From NCBI RefSeq assembly GCF_010179735.1, contig NZ_JAAEEH010000028.1:1-39196 (forward strand): a DNA stretch of 39,196 nt, read 5' to 3'. Below, piece by piece: positions 1 through 9,495 of this stretch (positions are counted from its first letter, which is position 1; every line of letters begins with the position of its first letter). The position numbers and the translations under genes were made by a program. The notes below the pieces were generated by a model that was not told where the DNA came from, ran no database searches, and was given only the letters and a program-made list of their open reading frames with translations. This stretch comes from Anaerotalea alkaliphila. Its GTDB lineage: Bacteria > Bacillota > Clostridia > Lachnospirales > Vallitaleaceae.

Positions 1-152
1 TACCTTTCTGATAGCGGCCACCTCGATGTATTGTATTTTGTCGCATGAGGTTCATTGTACACCATGACCGGAAGTGGGACATAATCATTTGCGTTACAAT
101 AGGACATTATCATATGTGAATCAGACCCGGATTTTTTTTGCTTAAAAAAAGG

Positions 153-190
153 TTGACAAGCTTGACAATCCATGGTAATGTATGTAAATG
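153..190 (+). promoter_or_regulatory. Possible rpoB promoter
   Basis: Two perfect -35 boxes TTGACA lie at 153-158 and 162-167. At the right distance the -10 candidates are poor: TAATGT at 176-181 for the first and TAAATG at 185-190 for the second, both 17 nt from their -35. The -35 context CTTGACAATCC is identical to that of the strong promoter at 8028, which supports a real promoter, but the weak -10 keeps confidence low. Confidence 0.4.
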
Positions 191-253
191 CGTTAAATTG
201 GAAAGTTATGTCCATTTGCGGATGGCATGATTGTGCTCTGGAAAGTTCGACTC

Positions 254-283
254 GAAAAAGCCTGGAAAGCGTCGGGCTTTTTC
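254..283 (+). terminator. Attenuator-like hairpin before rpoB
   Basis: GAAAAAGCC (254-262) is perfectly complementary to GGCTTTTTC (275-283), with a 12-nt loop. The A and T runs lie inside the stem, as in weak or bidirectional intrinsic terminators. Its position downstream of a possible promoter and 70 nt before rpoB suggests partial termination setting RNA polymerase subunit levels, as known for the rplL-rpoB gap of E. coli. The GC part of the stem is short, so full termination is unlikely. Confidence 0.5.
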
Positions 284-352
284 AGTGTCTTTATTATTGC
301 CACTGGAAAACAGCAACCAAGTCATATATTAGCCAAGGGGTGAATCATTTAC

Positions 353-3300
353 ATGGAAAAAAACAGGATTAGGCCCATAAGTGCGGGTACGGGGATTCGG
401 ATGTCCTACTCGGTGCAAAAAGAAGTCCTTGACATGCCAAACTTGATTGAAGTACAGAAAAATTCTTACGAATGGTTCTTGGACGAAGGTCTGAGAGAAG
501 TGTTCCGGGATATTTCCCCCATCTCGGATTACAGCGGGAACCTGAGTCTGGATTTTGTGGACTTTGCTTTGAACAAGGAAGCCAAGTACAGCATCGACGA
601 GTGCAAGGAACGGGATGCCACATACGCTGCGCCGCTGAAGGTCAAAGTTCGGTTGATGAACAAGGTAAAGGATGAGATCAACGAACATGAGATTTTCATG
701 GGCGACCTGCCGATGATGACCGATACAGGCACCTTCATCATAAATGGAGCCGAGCGTGTCATCGTCAGCCAGTTGGTCCGTTCTCCCGGCATCTACTATT
801 CCATAGACCATGACAAGATCGGGAAGGAACTCTATTCCTCCACGGTCATCCCCAACAGGGGGGCATGGCTGGAATATGAAACCGACTCCAATGACATTTT
901 CTATGTAAGGGTTGACCGCACCCGCAAAGTGCCCGTCACGGTCCTGATCAGAGCCATGGGCATCGGATCCAGGGCGGAGATCCTGGAAGTCTTCGGCGAG
1001 GAGCCGAAGATTTTGGCGAGCCTTGAAAAGGACAGCTCCAACACCTATGAGGAAGGTCTGATCGAGATCTACAAAAGGATCCGGCCGGGCGAGCCTCCGA
1101 CGGTGGAAAGTTCGGAATCCCTCTTGAATTCCATGTTTTTCGACCCCAGACGGTATGACTTGGCCAAAGTGGGCCGCTATAAATTCAACAAGAAACTCTC
1201 CTTCAGAAACCGCCTTACGGGCCATGTGGCATCCGACGACATCGTGGATCCGGGAACCGGCGAACTGCTGGTGGCCGCTGGAAGCGTCATCAGCTTCGAA
1301 CAGGCGGATGCGGTCCAGGACGCGGCGGTTCCTTATGTGTTCCTGACGGTGGAAGACCGGAGGGTCAAGGTGCTTTCCAACCTGATGGTCGACATCAGGA
1401 AGCACATGCCCAGCGTGGACGTGGAGAAGCTGGGCATCCATGAACGGGTGTACTATCCTGTCCTGGAGGAGCTGATCGCCGACACCCTGACGATGGAGGA
1501 AATCAACGACGCCGTCGCCAAAAACATGCACCGGCTCATCCCCAAACACATCACGAAGGAAGACATTTTTGCTTCCATCAACTACAACATCCACCTGGAG
1601 TACGGCATCGGGAACAAGGACGACATCGACCATCTGGGCAACCGGAGGATCCGTGCGGTGGGCGAGCTTCTCCAGAACCAGTTCCGGATCGGCCTTTCCA
1701 GAATGGAAAGGGTCGTCCGTGAGCGGATGACCATACAGGACCCCGACGGCATCACCCCCCAGACCCTGATCAACATCCGCCCGGTGACCGCCTCCATCAA
1801 GGAGTTCTTCGGAAGCTCCCAGCTCTCCCAGTTCATGGACCAGACCAACCCGCTGGCGGAACTGACCCACAAGCGGCGGCTTTCCGCCCTGGGCCCCGGA
1901 GGTCTCTCCAGGGAGCGTGCAGGTTTCGAGGTCCGTGACGTCCACTACTCCCATTATGGCCGGATGTGCCCCATCGAGACACCGGAGGGGCCCAACATCG
2001 GTCTGATCAACTCCCTGGCATGCTATGCCCGGATCAACGAGTACGGCTTCATCGAAGCCCCCTACAGGACCATACGGAAGGAAGCGGGTGTGCCCGTCGT
2101 AACGGACAAGATCGTCTACATGACCGCCGACGAGGAGGAGGTCCTCCGGGTGGCCCAGGCCAACGAGCCCTTGGACGAAAAGGGACATTTCGTGCACAAG
2201 TATGTAACAGGACGCTTCAAGGAGTTCATCATCGAGATGGAGGCCGAGACCATCGACCTGATGGACGTTTCCCCGAAGCAGGTGTTCTCCGTGGCCACAT
2301 CCATGATCCCCTTCCTGGAGAACGACGACGCCAACAGGGCCCTGATGGGATCCAACATGCAGCGTCAGGCGGTTCCTTTGATGGTCACCGAATCCTCCAT
2401 CGTGGGGACGGGGATGGAAGGGAAAGCCGCCGTCGATTCAGGCATCGTGAAGGTGGCTGCGAATCCGGGCGTGGTGGAGAAGGTCAGCGCCGCGGAAATC
2501 GTCATCAAGACGGAAACCGGAAAAAGGGATGTGTACAAGCTCCAGAAGTTTTCCCGGAGCAACCAGGGGACCTGCATCAACCAGCGCCCTCTGGTGAACA
2601 AAGGCCAGCAGCTGGAAAAAGGGGAAGTCATCGCCGACGGACCTTCCACCAGCAAGGGGGAGATCGCCCTGGGCAAGAACCCCCTGATCGGCTTCATGAC
2701 TTGGGAAGGCTACAACTTCGAGGACGCCATCCTGCTGAGCGAGAACATGGTTAAGGAAGATGTCTACACCTCCGTCCATATCGAGGAATATGAGGCGGAG
2801 TCCAGGGACACCAAGCTGGGACCTGAAGAAATAACTCGGGACGTCCCGGGGGTGGGGGACGACGCCCTGAAAGACCTGGACGAGCGCGGCATCATCCGGG
2901 TCGGAGCGGAAATCCGTTCCGGGGACATCCTTGTGGGCAAGGTCACGCCGAAAGGGGAGACGGAGCTGACGGCGGAGGAGCGCCTGCTCCGGGCCATCTT
3001 CGGCGAAAAGGCACGGGAAGTCAGGGACACCTCCCTGCGCGTGCCCCATGGGGAGCAGGGCATCATCGTGGATGTGCACGTGTTCACCAGGGAGAACGGC
3101 GACGAGCTGCCTCCAGGGGTGAACCAGTCCGTCCGCGTATACATCGCCCAGAAGAGGAAAATCTCCGTAGGGGACAAGATGGCCGGACGGCATGGAAACA
3201 AGGGGGTAATCTCCAGGATCCTGCCTGTGGAGGACATGCCTTTCCTTCCCAACGGACGGCCCCTGGACATCGTGCTCAACCCGCTGGGGGTTCCCTCCCG

Positions 3301-4192
3301 TATGAACATCGGGCAGGTCCTGGAAGTCCACTTGGGACTGGCGGCCAAAGCCCTCGGATTCAAGATTGCCACCCCCGTTTTTGACGGGGCGAATGAAAAC
3401 GACATCATGGACACGCTGGAAATGGCCAACGACTACGTGAACACTTCCTGGGAGGCGTTCGAGGACAAGTGGAGGGAACACCTGAGCGACAAGGTGCTCA
3501 CCTTCCTGGACGGGAACAAGGAACACCGTGCGGAATGGGAGAACGTTCCCATCTCCAGGGACGGAAAAATCCGCCTCCGGGACGGACGGACAGGCGAATA
3601 TTTCGACAACCCGGTAACCGTGGGATACATGCACTATCTGAAGCTCCACCATCTGGTGGACGACAAGATCCATGCCCGTTCCACCGGCCCCTACTCCCTG
3701 GTGACCCAGCAGCCCTTGGGCGGAAAGGCCCAGTTCGGCGGCCAGCGTTTCGGGGAGATGGAAGTTTGGGCCTTGGAGGCCTATGGCGCCGCCTATACCC
3801 TGCAGGAAATCCTTACAATGAAATCGGACGATGTGGTGGGCCGTGTCAAGACCTATGAAGCCATCATCAAGGGAGAGAACATCCCTGAACCGGGAATTCC
3901 GGAATCCTTCAAGGTATTGCTGAAGGAGCTCCAATCCCTGTCCCTGGATGTGAAGATCCTGACCAGTGACATGCAGGAAGTCGACCTGCGGGAAGATTAT
4001 GACGACGTTCCGGACATGCGGTTGAACTTCGATGAAGATGAGTTGGTGCTGCAGGAGCTGCTCTCCGGTGGGGAGGAACGGGTCGAGATATTTGACGAAA
4101 GCGATTATGACGCACTGGAAGTACAGGATGAATTGGATGCGGAAGAGAGTCTTGAGGAAAACTTCATCATCAGCGATGAAGAAGACCTGTAA
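353..4192 (+). CDS. rpoB: DNA-directed RNA polymerase subunit beta
   Basis: Beta subunit of RNA polymerase, 1279 residues, forming one side of the active-site cleft and part of the rifamycin pocket. The start is set by AAGGGGTG 12 nt upstream and the typical opening [20 protein letters not shown]. The Rif region begins at residue 485 ([13 protein letters not shown]), and D496, H506 and S511 correspond to E. coli D516, H526 and S531, all in the susceptible state. The switch and catalytic segments near the C-terminus are complete, for example [17 protein letters not shown]. The last 60 or so residues are strongly acidic and extend beyond the core. It is followed 29 nt later by rpoC and is surely co-transcribed with it. 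Identity is certain; only the role of the acidic tail is open. Confidence 0.98.
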   Translation: MEKNRIRPISAGTGIRMSYSVQKEVLDMPNLIEVQKNSYEWFLDEGLREVFRDISPISDYSGNLSLDFVDFALNKEAKYSIDECKERDATYAAPLKVKVRLMNKVKDEINEHEIFMGDLPMMTDTGTFIINGAERVIVSQLVRSPGIYYSIDHDKIGKELYSSTVIPNRGAWLEYETDSNDIFYVRVDRTRKVPVTVLIRAMGIGSRAEILEVFGEEPKILASLEKDSSNTYEEGLIEIYKRIRPGEPPTVESSESLLNSMFFDPRRYDLAKVGRYKFNKKLSFRNRLTGHVASDDIVDPGTGELLVAAGSVISFEQADAVQDAAVPYVFLTVEDRRVKVLSNLMVDIRKHMPSVDVEKLGIHERVYYPVLEELIADTLTMEEINDAVAKNMHRLIPKHITKEDIFASINYNIHLEYGIGNKDDIDHLGNRRIRAVGELLQNQFRIGLSRMERVVRERMTIQDPDGITPQTLINIRPVTASIKEFFGSSQLSQFMDQTNPLAELTHKRRLSALGPGGLSRERAGFEVRDVHYSHYGRMCPIETPEGPNIGLINSLACYARINEYGFIEAPYRTIRKEAGVPVVTDKIVYMTADEEEVLRVAQANEPLDEKGHFVHKYVTGRFKEFIIEMEAETIDLMDVSPKQVFSVATSMIPFLENDDANRALMGSNMQRQAVPLMVTESSIVGTGMEGKAAVDSGIVKVAANPGVVEKVSAAEIVIKTETGKRDVYKLQKFSRSNQGTCINQRPLVNKGQQLEKGEVIADGPSTSKGEIALGKNPLIGFMTWEGYNFEDAILLSENMVKEDVYTSVHIEEYEAESRDTKLGPEEITRDVPGVGDDALKDLDERGIIRVGAEIRSGDILVGKVTPKGETELTAEERLLRAIFGEKAREVRDTSLRVPHGEQGIIVDVHVFTRENGDELPPGVNQSVRVYIAQKRKISVGDKMAGRHGNKGVISRILPVEDMPFLPNGRPLDIVLNPLGVPSRMNIGQVLEVHLGLAAKALGFKIATPVFDGANENDIMDTLEMANDYVNTSWEAFEDKWREHLSDKVLTFLDGNKEHRAEWENVPISRDGKIRLRDGRTGEYFDNPVTVGYMHYLKLHHLVDDKIHARSTGPYSLVTQQPLGGKAQFGGQRFGEMEVWALEAYGAAYTLQEILTMKSDDVVGRVKTYEAIIKGENIPEPGIPESFKVLLKELQSLSLDVKILTSDMQEVDLREDYDDVPDMRLNFDEDELVLQELLSGGEERVEIFDESDYDALEVQDELDAEESLEENFIISDEEDL

Positions 4193-4221
4193 TGTGGACC
4201 ATAGCGGAAGGAGTGTCGTAG

Positions 4222-7200
4222 ATGTCAAATGAAGTAGTTGAGCAGGCCGTGAACTTCGATGCCATAAAGATCGGACTGGCGTCCCCGGAAAGGATCTTGG
4301 AATGGTCCAAAGGCGAAGTGAAAAAGCCTGAAACGATCAATTACAGGACCTTGAAGCCTGAGAGGGAGGGTCTGTTTTGTGAAAAGATCTTTGGCCCCAG
4401 CAAGGACTGGGAATGCCATTGTGGAAAATACAAGAAAATCCGCTACAAGGGAGTGGTATGCGACCGTTGCGGCGTTGAAGTGACGAAATCCAAGGTGCGC
4501 AGGGAGCGGATGGGCCACATCAAGTTGGCCGCACCGGTTTCCCACATCTGGTACTTCAAAGGCATCCCCAGCCGTATGGGATTGATTTTGGACATGTCCC
4601 CCAGAACCCTGGAGAAAGTCCTGTACTTCGCCTCCTACATCGTGCTGGATGCCGGGGATACCGGACTGCAGTACAAGCAGGTCCTCACCGAAAGGGAGTA
4701 CAGGGACGCGGAAGAGAAGTACGGAAACAAGTTCGAGGCGGCCATGGGTGCGGAAGCCGTCAAAAGGCTGTTGGAGGACATCGACTTGGAGAAGGAGTCG
4801 GTGGAACTGAAGAAGGGCTTGAAGGACAGTTCCGGGCAGAAGAAGGCCAGGATCATCAAGCGCCTGGAAGTGGTGGAGGCCTTCCGCCAATCCGGCAACC
4901 GCCCCGAGTGGATGATCATGACGATGGTCCCCGTCATCCCTCCGGACCTGCGCCCCATGGTACAGCTGGACGGTGGCCGTTTCGCCACCTCCGACCTGAA
5001 CGACCTGTACCGGAGAGTCATCAACAGGAACAACCGCCTGGAAAGGCTGCTGGAGCTGGGAGCCCCCGAAATCATCGTCCGGAACGAGAAGCGGATGCTC
5101 CAGGAAGCCGTCGACGCGTTGATCGACAACGGCAGAAGAGGGCGTCCCGTAACCGGGCCTGGCAACCGGCCGTTGAAGTCCCTTTCGGACATGCTGAAGG
5201 GAAAACAGGGCCGTTTCCGCCAGAACCTTCTGGGGAAACGTGTGGACTATTCCGGACGTTCCGTAATCGTCGTGGGCCCCGAGCTGAAAATCTACCAGTG
5301 CGGACTTCCGAAGGAAATGGCCATCGAGCTGTTCAAGCCCTTTGTGATGAAGCGGCTGGTGGAGGACGGATTGGCCCACAACATCAAGTCCGCCAAGAAA
5401 ATGGTGGAACGGATGGAGGCTGGGGTCTGGGATGTCCTGGAGGAAGTCATCTGCGAACATCCGGTCATGCTGAACCGGGCCCCCACGCTCCACAGGCTGG
5501 GGATCCAGGCGTTCGAGCCGGTGCTGGTGGAAGGGAAGGCGATCCGCCTCCATCCGCTGGTATGCACCGCCTACAATGCGGACTTCGACGGAGACCAGAT
5601 GGCGGTGCACGTTCCCCTGTCCGTGGAAGCGCAGGCGGAGTGCCGTTTCCTTCTGCTTTCCCCCAACAACCTGCTCAAGCCTTCCGACGGAGGCCCTGTG
5701 ACGGTCCCTTCCCAGGACATGGTCCTTGGAACCTACTACCTGACCTTGCAGAAGGAAGGGGAGAAAGGAGAGGGAACCGTATTCAAGGACGTCAACGAGG
5801 CCATACTTGCCTATGAAAACGGCGCCGTGAGCCTCCATGCGAAAATCAAGCTCTACAGGGAAGTGGAAGTGGAAGGGGCCCAGTACAAGGGGCTCGTGGA
5901 AACGACCGTGGGACGGATCATCTTCAATGAAGCCATCCCCCAGAACCTGGGCTTCGTGGACCGTACGGTGCCGGGCAACGAGCTGCTCCAGGAGATCGAG
6001 TTCCACGTGGGCAAGAAGCAGATGATCCAAATCCTGGACCGCTGCATCGACGCCCAGGGGTCCACCCGGACAGCGGAAGTGCTGGACCAGATCAAGACCC
6101 TTGGATTCCGTTTCTCCACCAAAGGAGCCATCACCGTTTCCATCTCGGACATGGAAGTGCCGGAGGGCAAAAAGGAAATCCTGGATGCGGCGGAAATCAC
6201 CGTCGAAAAGATCATGAAGCAATACAAGCGCGGCATGATGACCGACGACGAGAGGTACAAGAATGTCGTCGAAACATGGAAAGAGGCGGACGACAAGATC
6301 ACCAAACTGCTTCTTGCCAACCTGGGCCGATACAACAACATCTTCATGATGGCCGATTCCGGTGCCCGTGGATCCGAGAAGCAGATCAAACAGCTGGCGG
6401 GCATGCGGGGACTGATGGCCGACACATCCGGCCGGACCATCGAGCTGCCCATCAAATCCAACTTCCGTGAAGGGCTGGACGTACTGGAGTACTTCATCTC
6501 CGCCCACGGAGCCCGGAAAGGTCTTGCCGACACCGCCTTGCGTACGGCGGACTCGGGATACCTTACCCGCCGGCTGGTGGACGTGTCCCAGGACCTGATC
6601 ATCCGTGAGGTGGACTGCTGCGGAGACGACCCGAACAAGGTGGGCATGGTGGTCAAAGCCTTCAAGGACGGGAATGAGGTCATCGAGAGCCTGGAAGAAA
6701 GGATCACCGGCCGTTGGTCGGTGGACGACATCACCGATGAGGAAACAGGAAAGCTTCTGGTGGAAGCCGACACCATGATCACCCCCAACAAGGCGCGGAA
6801 GGTGATCAAGGCAGGCATACAGAAGGTTCACATCCGGACCGCCCTCACATGCAAATCGGATATCGGCGTTTGTGCGAAGTGCTATGGGGCGGACATGTCC
6901 ACCAAGCTTCCGGTCCAGATCGGGGAGTCGGTGGGGATCATCGCCGCCCAGTCCATCGGAGAGCCGGGAACCCAGCTGACCATGCGTACCTTCCATACGG
7001 GAGGGATCGCCACCTCGGACGACATCACCCAGGGTCTTCCTAGAATCGAGGAGCTTTTCGAGGGAAGGAAACCCAAGGGATTGGCGATCATTGCGGAATT
7101 CGGCGGCAAGGTGGAACTGGTGGAAACCAAGAAGAAGAGGGAGCTGGTCATCACAAGTCCTGAAACCGGAGAGGTGAAGAGCTATCTGATCCCTTATGGT

Positions 7201-7932
7201 TCCAGGATCAAGGCCTTCACAGGCGATACGGTGGTGGCGGGGGACGAACTGACGGAAGGAAGCGTCAATCCCCACGACATCCTGAAGATCAAAGGCAGGG
7301 ATGCCGTGCAGGACTATATGCTGCAGGAAGTGCAACGCGTCTACCGTCTGCAGGGTGTGGAAATCAACGACAAGCACATTGAAGTGATCGTACGCCAGAT
7401 GCTGAAGAAGATCAAGGTGGAAGACAGCGGAGACTCCAGCCTGCTGCCCGGAAGCCTGGTGGACAAGCTGGATTACGACAAGATCAATCTGGAGCTGCGG
7501 GAGCAGGCGTTGGAAGAGGTGGAAGGAAAACAGGTGCTTCTGGGAATCACAAAAGCCTCCCTGGCCACGAATTCCTTCCTGTCCGCCGCATCCTTCCAGG
7601 AGACCACGAAAGTCCTCACCGAGGCGGCCATCCTTGGCAAGACCGACCCGCTGATCGGACTGAAGGAGAACGTCATCCTCGGAAAGCTGATTCCGGCCGG
7701 AACGGGCATGAAGCGCTACAGAAGCGTCGCCATCGAAAAGACCGGAGGAGAGGAACTGCAGGAAGAGCTTCTGTTCGAAGAGGACATGGACGAGATGGAA
7801 GAGGGGTTGTTTGAGGAAGAGCTTCCCCCGGAAGAATCCTACGACCAGGAATCCTACGACCAGGAAGATGTGGAAGAGGAAGAATTGGAGGAAATCCTTT
7901 TCGAAGACGAAGAGGACGACGAACTGATCTGA
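4222..7932 (+). CDS. rpoC: DNA-directed RNA polymerase subunit beta'
   Basis: Catalytic beta' subunit, 1236 residues. The N-terminal zinc site is C65, C67, C80, C83. The active-site motif NADFDGD lies at residues 452-458, with the magnesium-binding aspartates D454, D456 and D458. The second zinc site uses C799/C800, C877, C884 and C887, and the trigger-loop region (TMRTFHTGG) follows. The ATG is preceded by AAGGAG 8 nt upstream. The C-terminus from about residue 1175 is an acidic tail rich in E and D that contains a perfect duplicated ESYDQ unit. A terminator follows at 7944, so rpoB-rpoC forms a closed transcription unit here. Confidence 0.98.
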   Translation: MSNEVVEQAVNFDAIKIGLASPERILEWSKGEVKKPETINYRTLKPEREGLFCEKIFGPSKDWECHCGKYKKIRYKGVVCDRCGVEVTKSKVRRERMGHIKLAAPVSHIWYFKGIPSRMGLILDMSPRTLEKVLYFASYIVLDAGDTGLQYKQVLTEREYRDAEEKYGNKFEAAMGAEAVKRLLEDIDLEKESVELKKGLKDSSGQKKARIIKRLEVVEAFRQSGNRPEWMIMTMVPVIPPDLRPMVQLDGGRFATSDLNDLYRRVINRNNRLERLLELGAPEIIVRNEKRMLQEAVDALIDNGRRGRPVTGPGNRPLKSLSDMLKGKQGRFRQNLLGKRVDYSGRSVIVVGPELKIYQCGLPKEMAIELFKPFVMKRLVEDGLAHNIKSAKKMVERMEAGVWDVLEEVICEHPVMLNRAPTLHRLGIQAFEPVLVEGKAIRLHPLVCTAYNADFDGDQMAVHVPLSVEAQAECRFLLLSPNNLLKPSDGGPVTVPSQDMVLGTYYLTLQKEGEKGEGTVFKDVNEAILAYENGAVSLHAKIKLYREVEVEGAQYKGLVETTVGRIIFNEAIPQNLGFVDRTVPGNELLQEIEFHVGKKQMIQILDRCIDAQGSTRTAEVLDQIKTLGFRFSTKGAITVSISDMEVPEGKKEILDAAEITVEKIMKQYKRGMMTDDERYKNVVETWKEADDKITKLLLANLGRYNNIFMMADSGARGSEKQIKQLAGMRGLMADTSGRTIELPIKSNFREGLDVLEYFISAHGARKGLADTALRTADSGYLTRRLVDVSQDLIIREVDCCGDDPNKVGMVVKAFKDGNEVIESLEERITGRWSVDDITDEETGKLLVEADTMITPNKARKVIKAGIQKVHIRTALTCKSDIGVCAKCYGADMSTKLPVQIGESVGIIAAQSIGEPGTQLTMRTFHTGGIATSDDITQGLPRIEELFEGRKPKGLAIIAEFGGKVELVETKKKRELVITSPETGEVKSYLIPYGSRIKAFTGDTVVAGDELTEGSVNPHDILKIKGRDAVQDYMLQEVQRVYRLQGVEINDKHIEVIVRQMLKKIKVEDSGDSSLLPGSLVDKLDYDKINLELREQALEEVEGKQVLLGITKASLATNSFLSAASFQETTKVLTEAAILGKTDPLIGLKENVILGKLIPAGTGMKRYRSVAIEKTGGEELQEELLFEEDMDEMEEGLFEEELPPEESYDQESYDQEDVEEEELEEILFEDEEDDELI

Positions 7933-7943
7933 TGGAACAACCG

Positions 7944-8004
7944 CCCCCAGGTATGGAGGCTCCCTGCCAAGCCGGCCGGGACCTGCCCGCACCTGGGGGT
8001 TTTT
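7944..8004 (+). terminator. Intrinsic terminator after rpoC
   Basis: CCCCCAGGT (7944-7952) pairs perfectly with ACCTGGGGG (7991-7999), followed directly by TTTTT. The 38-nt loop can form an inner GC-rich hairpin around GGCCGG. This ends the rpoBC transcript before the next promoter. Confidence 0.85.
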
Positions 8005-8027
8005 CCTTTGGAAGGGCAAATATGCTC

Positions 8028-8056
8028 TTGACAATCCGGGGAACAAGTGATAGAAT
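8028..8056 (+). promoter_or_regulatory. Strong promoter of the str cluster
   Basis: TTGACA at 8028-8033 and TAGAAT at 8051-8056 are separated by exactly 17 nt, close to the housekeeping sigma consensus. Transcription should start near 8063, giving a leader of about 70 nt before the L7Ae-type gene. It drives that gene, rpsL, rpsG and fusA. Confidence 0.85.
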
Positions 8057-8081
8057 TCATCAGTGTGCATTTTAGTATGCG

Positions 8082-8101
8082 GAAGGTCCGTGGGGACTTT
8101 T
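8082..8101 (+). promoter_or_regulatory. Leader hairpin before the L7Ae-type gene
   Basis: GAAGGTCC (8082-8089) pairs with GGACTTTT (8094-8101) with a 4-nt loop GTGG; two of the eight pairs are G-U. It lies between the promoter and the ribosome binding site (AAAGGG at 8117-8122). The downstream gene encodes an RNA-binding protein of a kink-turn-binding family, so autoregulation is conceivable. I do not see a clear kink-turn here. Confidence 0.4.
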
Positions 8102-8132
8102 CTAATGTAGCGACCGAAAGGGATGAACTCAT

Positions 8133-8372
8133 ATGCACAGTTTGAAGGCGGGTTCCAGAGTCGTGGGAACCAAGCAAACTTTGCGCGCTTTGGAAAAAAC
8201 AAAGGCTGCCGAGGTCTATGTGGCAAAAGATGCCCAGCAACAGGTAACCTTCCGTGTTCTGGAGATGGCAAAAGAGCAGGGGATTCCAGTGGTCTATTTG
8301 GAGACGATGGAAGAGCTTGCAAAAGCATGCGATGTAGAAGTGAAAACCGCAACCGCTGCACTCATCAAGTAA
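8133..8372 (+). CDS. rplGB: L7Ae/L30e family RNA-binding protein (YbxF/RplGB-like)
   Basis: A 79-residue single-domain protein of the L7Ae/L30e/S12e/Gadd45 family. The family signature is visible as [20 protein letters not shown] near the N-terminus, [17 protein letters not shown] in the middle and a C-terminal IK end. B. subtilis YbxF (82 residues), which sits in the same place between rpoC and rpsL, binds kink-turn RNA and associates with the ribosome. The ATG at 8133 has AAAGGG 10 nt upstream. The gene is first in the str transcript, 40 nt before rpsL, with a small GC hairpin between them. The family call is firm; the RNA partner in this organism is unknown. Confidence 0.92.
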   Translation: MHSLKAGSRVVGTKQTLRALEKTKAAEVYVAKDAQQQVTFRVLEMAKEQGIPVVYLETMEELAKACDVEVKTATAALIK

Positions 8373-8373
8373 C

Positions 8374-8397
8374 TGGGGGCGACCCCCCACATTTTTT
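8374..8397 (+). terminator. Short attenuator-like hairpin between the L7Ae-type gene and rpsL
   Basis: TGGGGG (8374-8379) pairs with CCCCCA (8384-8389) around the loop CGAC, followed by CA and six T residues (8392-8397). Six GC-rich pairs plus a U-run are enough for partial intrinsic termination. The rpsL Shine-Dalgarno sequence begins at 8399, immediately after the U-run, so this may tune how much transcript or translation reaches rpsL. Confidence 0.5.
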
Positions 8398-8412
8398 CAG
8401 GAGGTGAAAGGA

Positions 8413-8832
8413 ATGCCAACGTTCAACCAATTAGTGAGAAAAGGAAGGGCAACTGTACAGAAGAAGTCCACAGCGCCAGCGCTGCAAAAAGGATTCAACT
8501 CCCTGCACAAGAAATCCACAGAGATTTCCGCGCCCCAGAAGAGAGGCGTCTGCACAACCGTGAAGACGGCCACTCCCAAGAAACCGAACTCCGCGCTCAG
8601 AAAAATCGCAAGGGTTCGTTTGACGAACGGCATCGAAGTGACAGGCTACATTCCCGGTGAAGGACACAACTTGCAGGAGCATAGTGTTGTCTTGATCAGA
8701 GGAGGAAGGGTAAAAGACCTTCCCGGTACCCGTTACCACATCGTCAGAGGAACACTGGATACCGCAGGCGTAGCAAACCGCAAGCAGTCCCGTTCCAAGT
8801 ACGGTGCGAAGAGACCCAAAGTCAAGAAATAG
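8413..8832 (+). CDS. rpsL: 30S ribosomal protein S12
   Basis: Decoding-centre protein S12, 139 residues, close to the 138 of B. subtilis and longer than the 124 of E. coli because of the Bacillota-type insertion at residues 25-40. The start is ATG 8413 with AGGAGG 8 nt upstream; the in-frame GTG at 8404 lies inside the Shine-Dalgarno and is rejected. K56 (in TPKKPNS) and K101 (in GGRVKDLPG) match the streptomycin-sensitive state at the positions known from B. subtilis. Followed by a structured 146-nt gap before rpsG. Confidence 0.98.
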   Translation: MPTFNQLVRKGRATVQKKSTAPALQKGFNSLHKKSTEISAPQKRGVCTTVKTATPKKPNSALRKIARVRLTNGIEVTGYIPGEGHNLQEHSVVLIRGGRVKDLPGTRYHIVRGTLDTAGVANRKQSRSKYGAKRPKVKK

Positions 8833-8978
8833 TTTTTGATGTAGAGTGCCAGGGCTAGTGATATATACCTGTTGGTTGCAGGATGAACATATATGAGTAA
8901 TCCGGGCGCGAACACATGATGCCGCAAAGGCGGCATATGAGTACCGACGAATTAATGGATATTAAGGAGGGAAGAACC
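8833..8978 (+). promoter_or_regulatory. Structured rpsL-rpsG intergenic region
   Basis: This gap is unusually long for the cluster. ATGCCGC (8919-8925) pairs with GCGGCAT (8930-8936) around AAAG, and CAT (8915-8917) can add three pairs with ATG (8937-8939) past a bulged G. A second, weaker element is CCTG...CAGG near 8870-8883, flanked by ATATAT on each side. In E. coli the S12-S7 gap is the site where S7 represses the str operon. A similar role is possible here but only inferred. Confidence 0.45.
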
Positions 8979-9449
8979 GTGCCACGTAAAGGACATATCG
9001 TTAAGAGAGATGTATTGCCGGATCCGATTTACAATGACAAGGTGGTCACCAAGCTGATCAACAACATCATGCTGGACGGCAAAAGAGGTACAGCGCAACA
9101 GATCGTTTATGGCGCATTCGCAAAAGTTGCGGAGAAATCCGGCCGGGACGCATTGGAAATGTTCCGCGAAGCGTTGAACAACATCATGCCTGTATTGGAA
9201 GTGAAAGCAAGAAGAATCGGTGGAGCCACCTACCAGGTGCCGATCGAAGTAAGGCCTGAAAGAAGACAAGCCTTGGGACTTCGCTGGATCACCCTGTACT
9301 CCCGCAAACGCGGTGAGAAGACCATGGTGGACCGTTTGGCTGCAGAAATCCTGGACGCCGTGAACAGCACAGGCGCATCCGTGAAGAAAAAAGAAGAAAT
9401 GCACAAAATGGCGGAGGCCAACAAGGCGTTCGCAAGCTACAGATTCTAA
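8979..9449 (+). CDS. rpsG: 30S ribosomal protein S7
   Basis: S7, 156 residues, nucleates assembly of the 30S head. The start is GTG 8979, with AAGGAGG 8 nt upstream and the canonical opening [18 protein letters not shown]. The frame stays open upstream to 8916, but the extra 21 residues have no ribosome binding site and are unlike S7. Conserved [18 protein letters not shown] and the C-terminal helix ending [10 protein letters not shown] are present. The gene sits between the structured gap and fusA (46 nt away). Confidence 0.97.
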   Translation: MPRKGHIVKRDVLPDPIYNDKVVTKLINNIMLDGKRGTAQQIVYGAFAKVAEKSGRDALEMFREALNNIMPVLEVKARRIGGATYQVPIEVRPERRQALGLRWITLYSRKRGEKTMVDRLAAEILDAVNSTGASVKKKEEMHKMAEANKAFASYRF

Positions 9450-9495
9450 TCGATCAACCACCCAATCAAGAGAAGGACCAGAGGAGGAAAAAACT

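Larger units (their letters stand above)
1..352 (+). other. Non-coding region and leader upstream of rpoB
   Basis: No credible gene lies in these 352 bases: open frames are short and lack ribosome binding sites, and the start of the window does not read as the C-terminus of L7/L12. The region holds two TTGACA boxes near 153-167, a hairpin at 254-283 and a ribosome binding site AAGGGGTG at 335-342 that serves rpoB. The word TGGAAAG occurs at 199, 239 and 263, with TGGAAAA at 304. In many bacteria rplL lies just upstream of rpoB with an attenuator between them. That arrangement would fit here, but rplL is not in the window. Confidence 0.6.

Noticed and set aside
1-66. Remnant C-terminus of a gene running off the left edge.
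   Set aside because: The short open frames at the edge do not resemble L7/L12 or any other expected neighbour.
4225-8361. A very long open frame on the minus strand opposite rpoC (over 1300 codons), and a similar one opposite rpoB and fusA.
   Set aside because: They mirror the codon bias of strongly expressed genes, have no family features and lie wholly antisense to certain genes.
8916-8978. In-frame 21-codon extension of rpsG.
   Set aside because: It overlaps the hairpin, has no ribosome binding site, and GTG 8979 has a perfect AAGGAGG.
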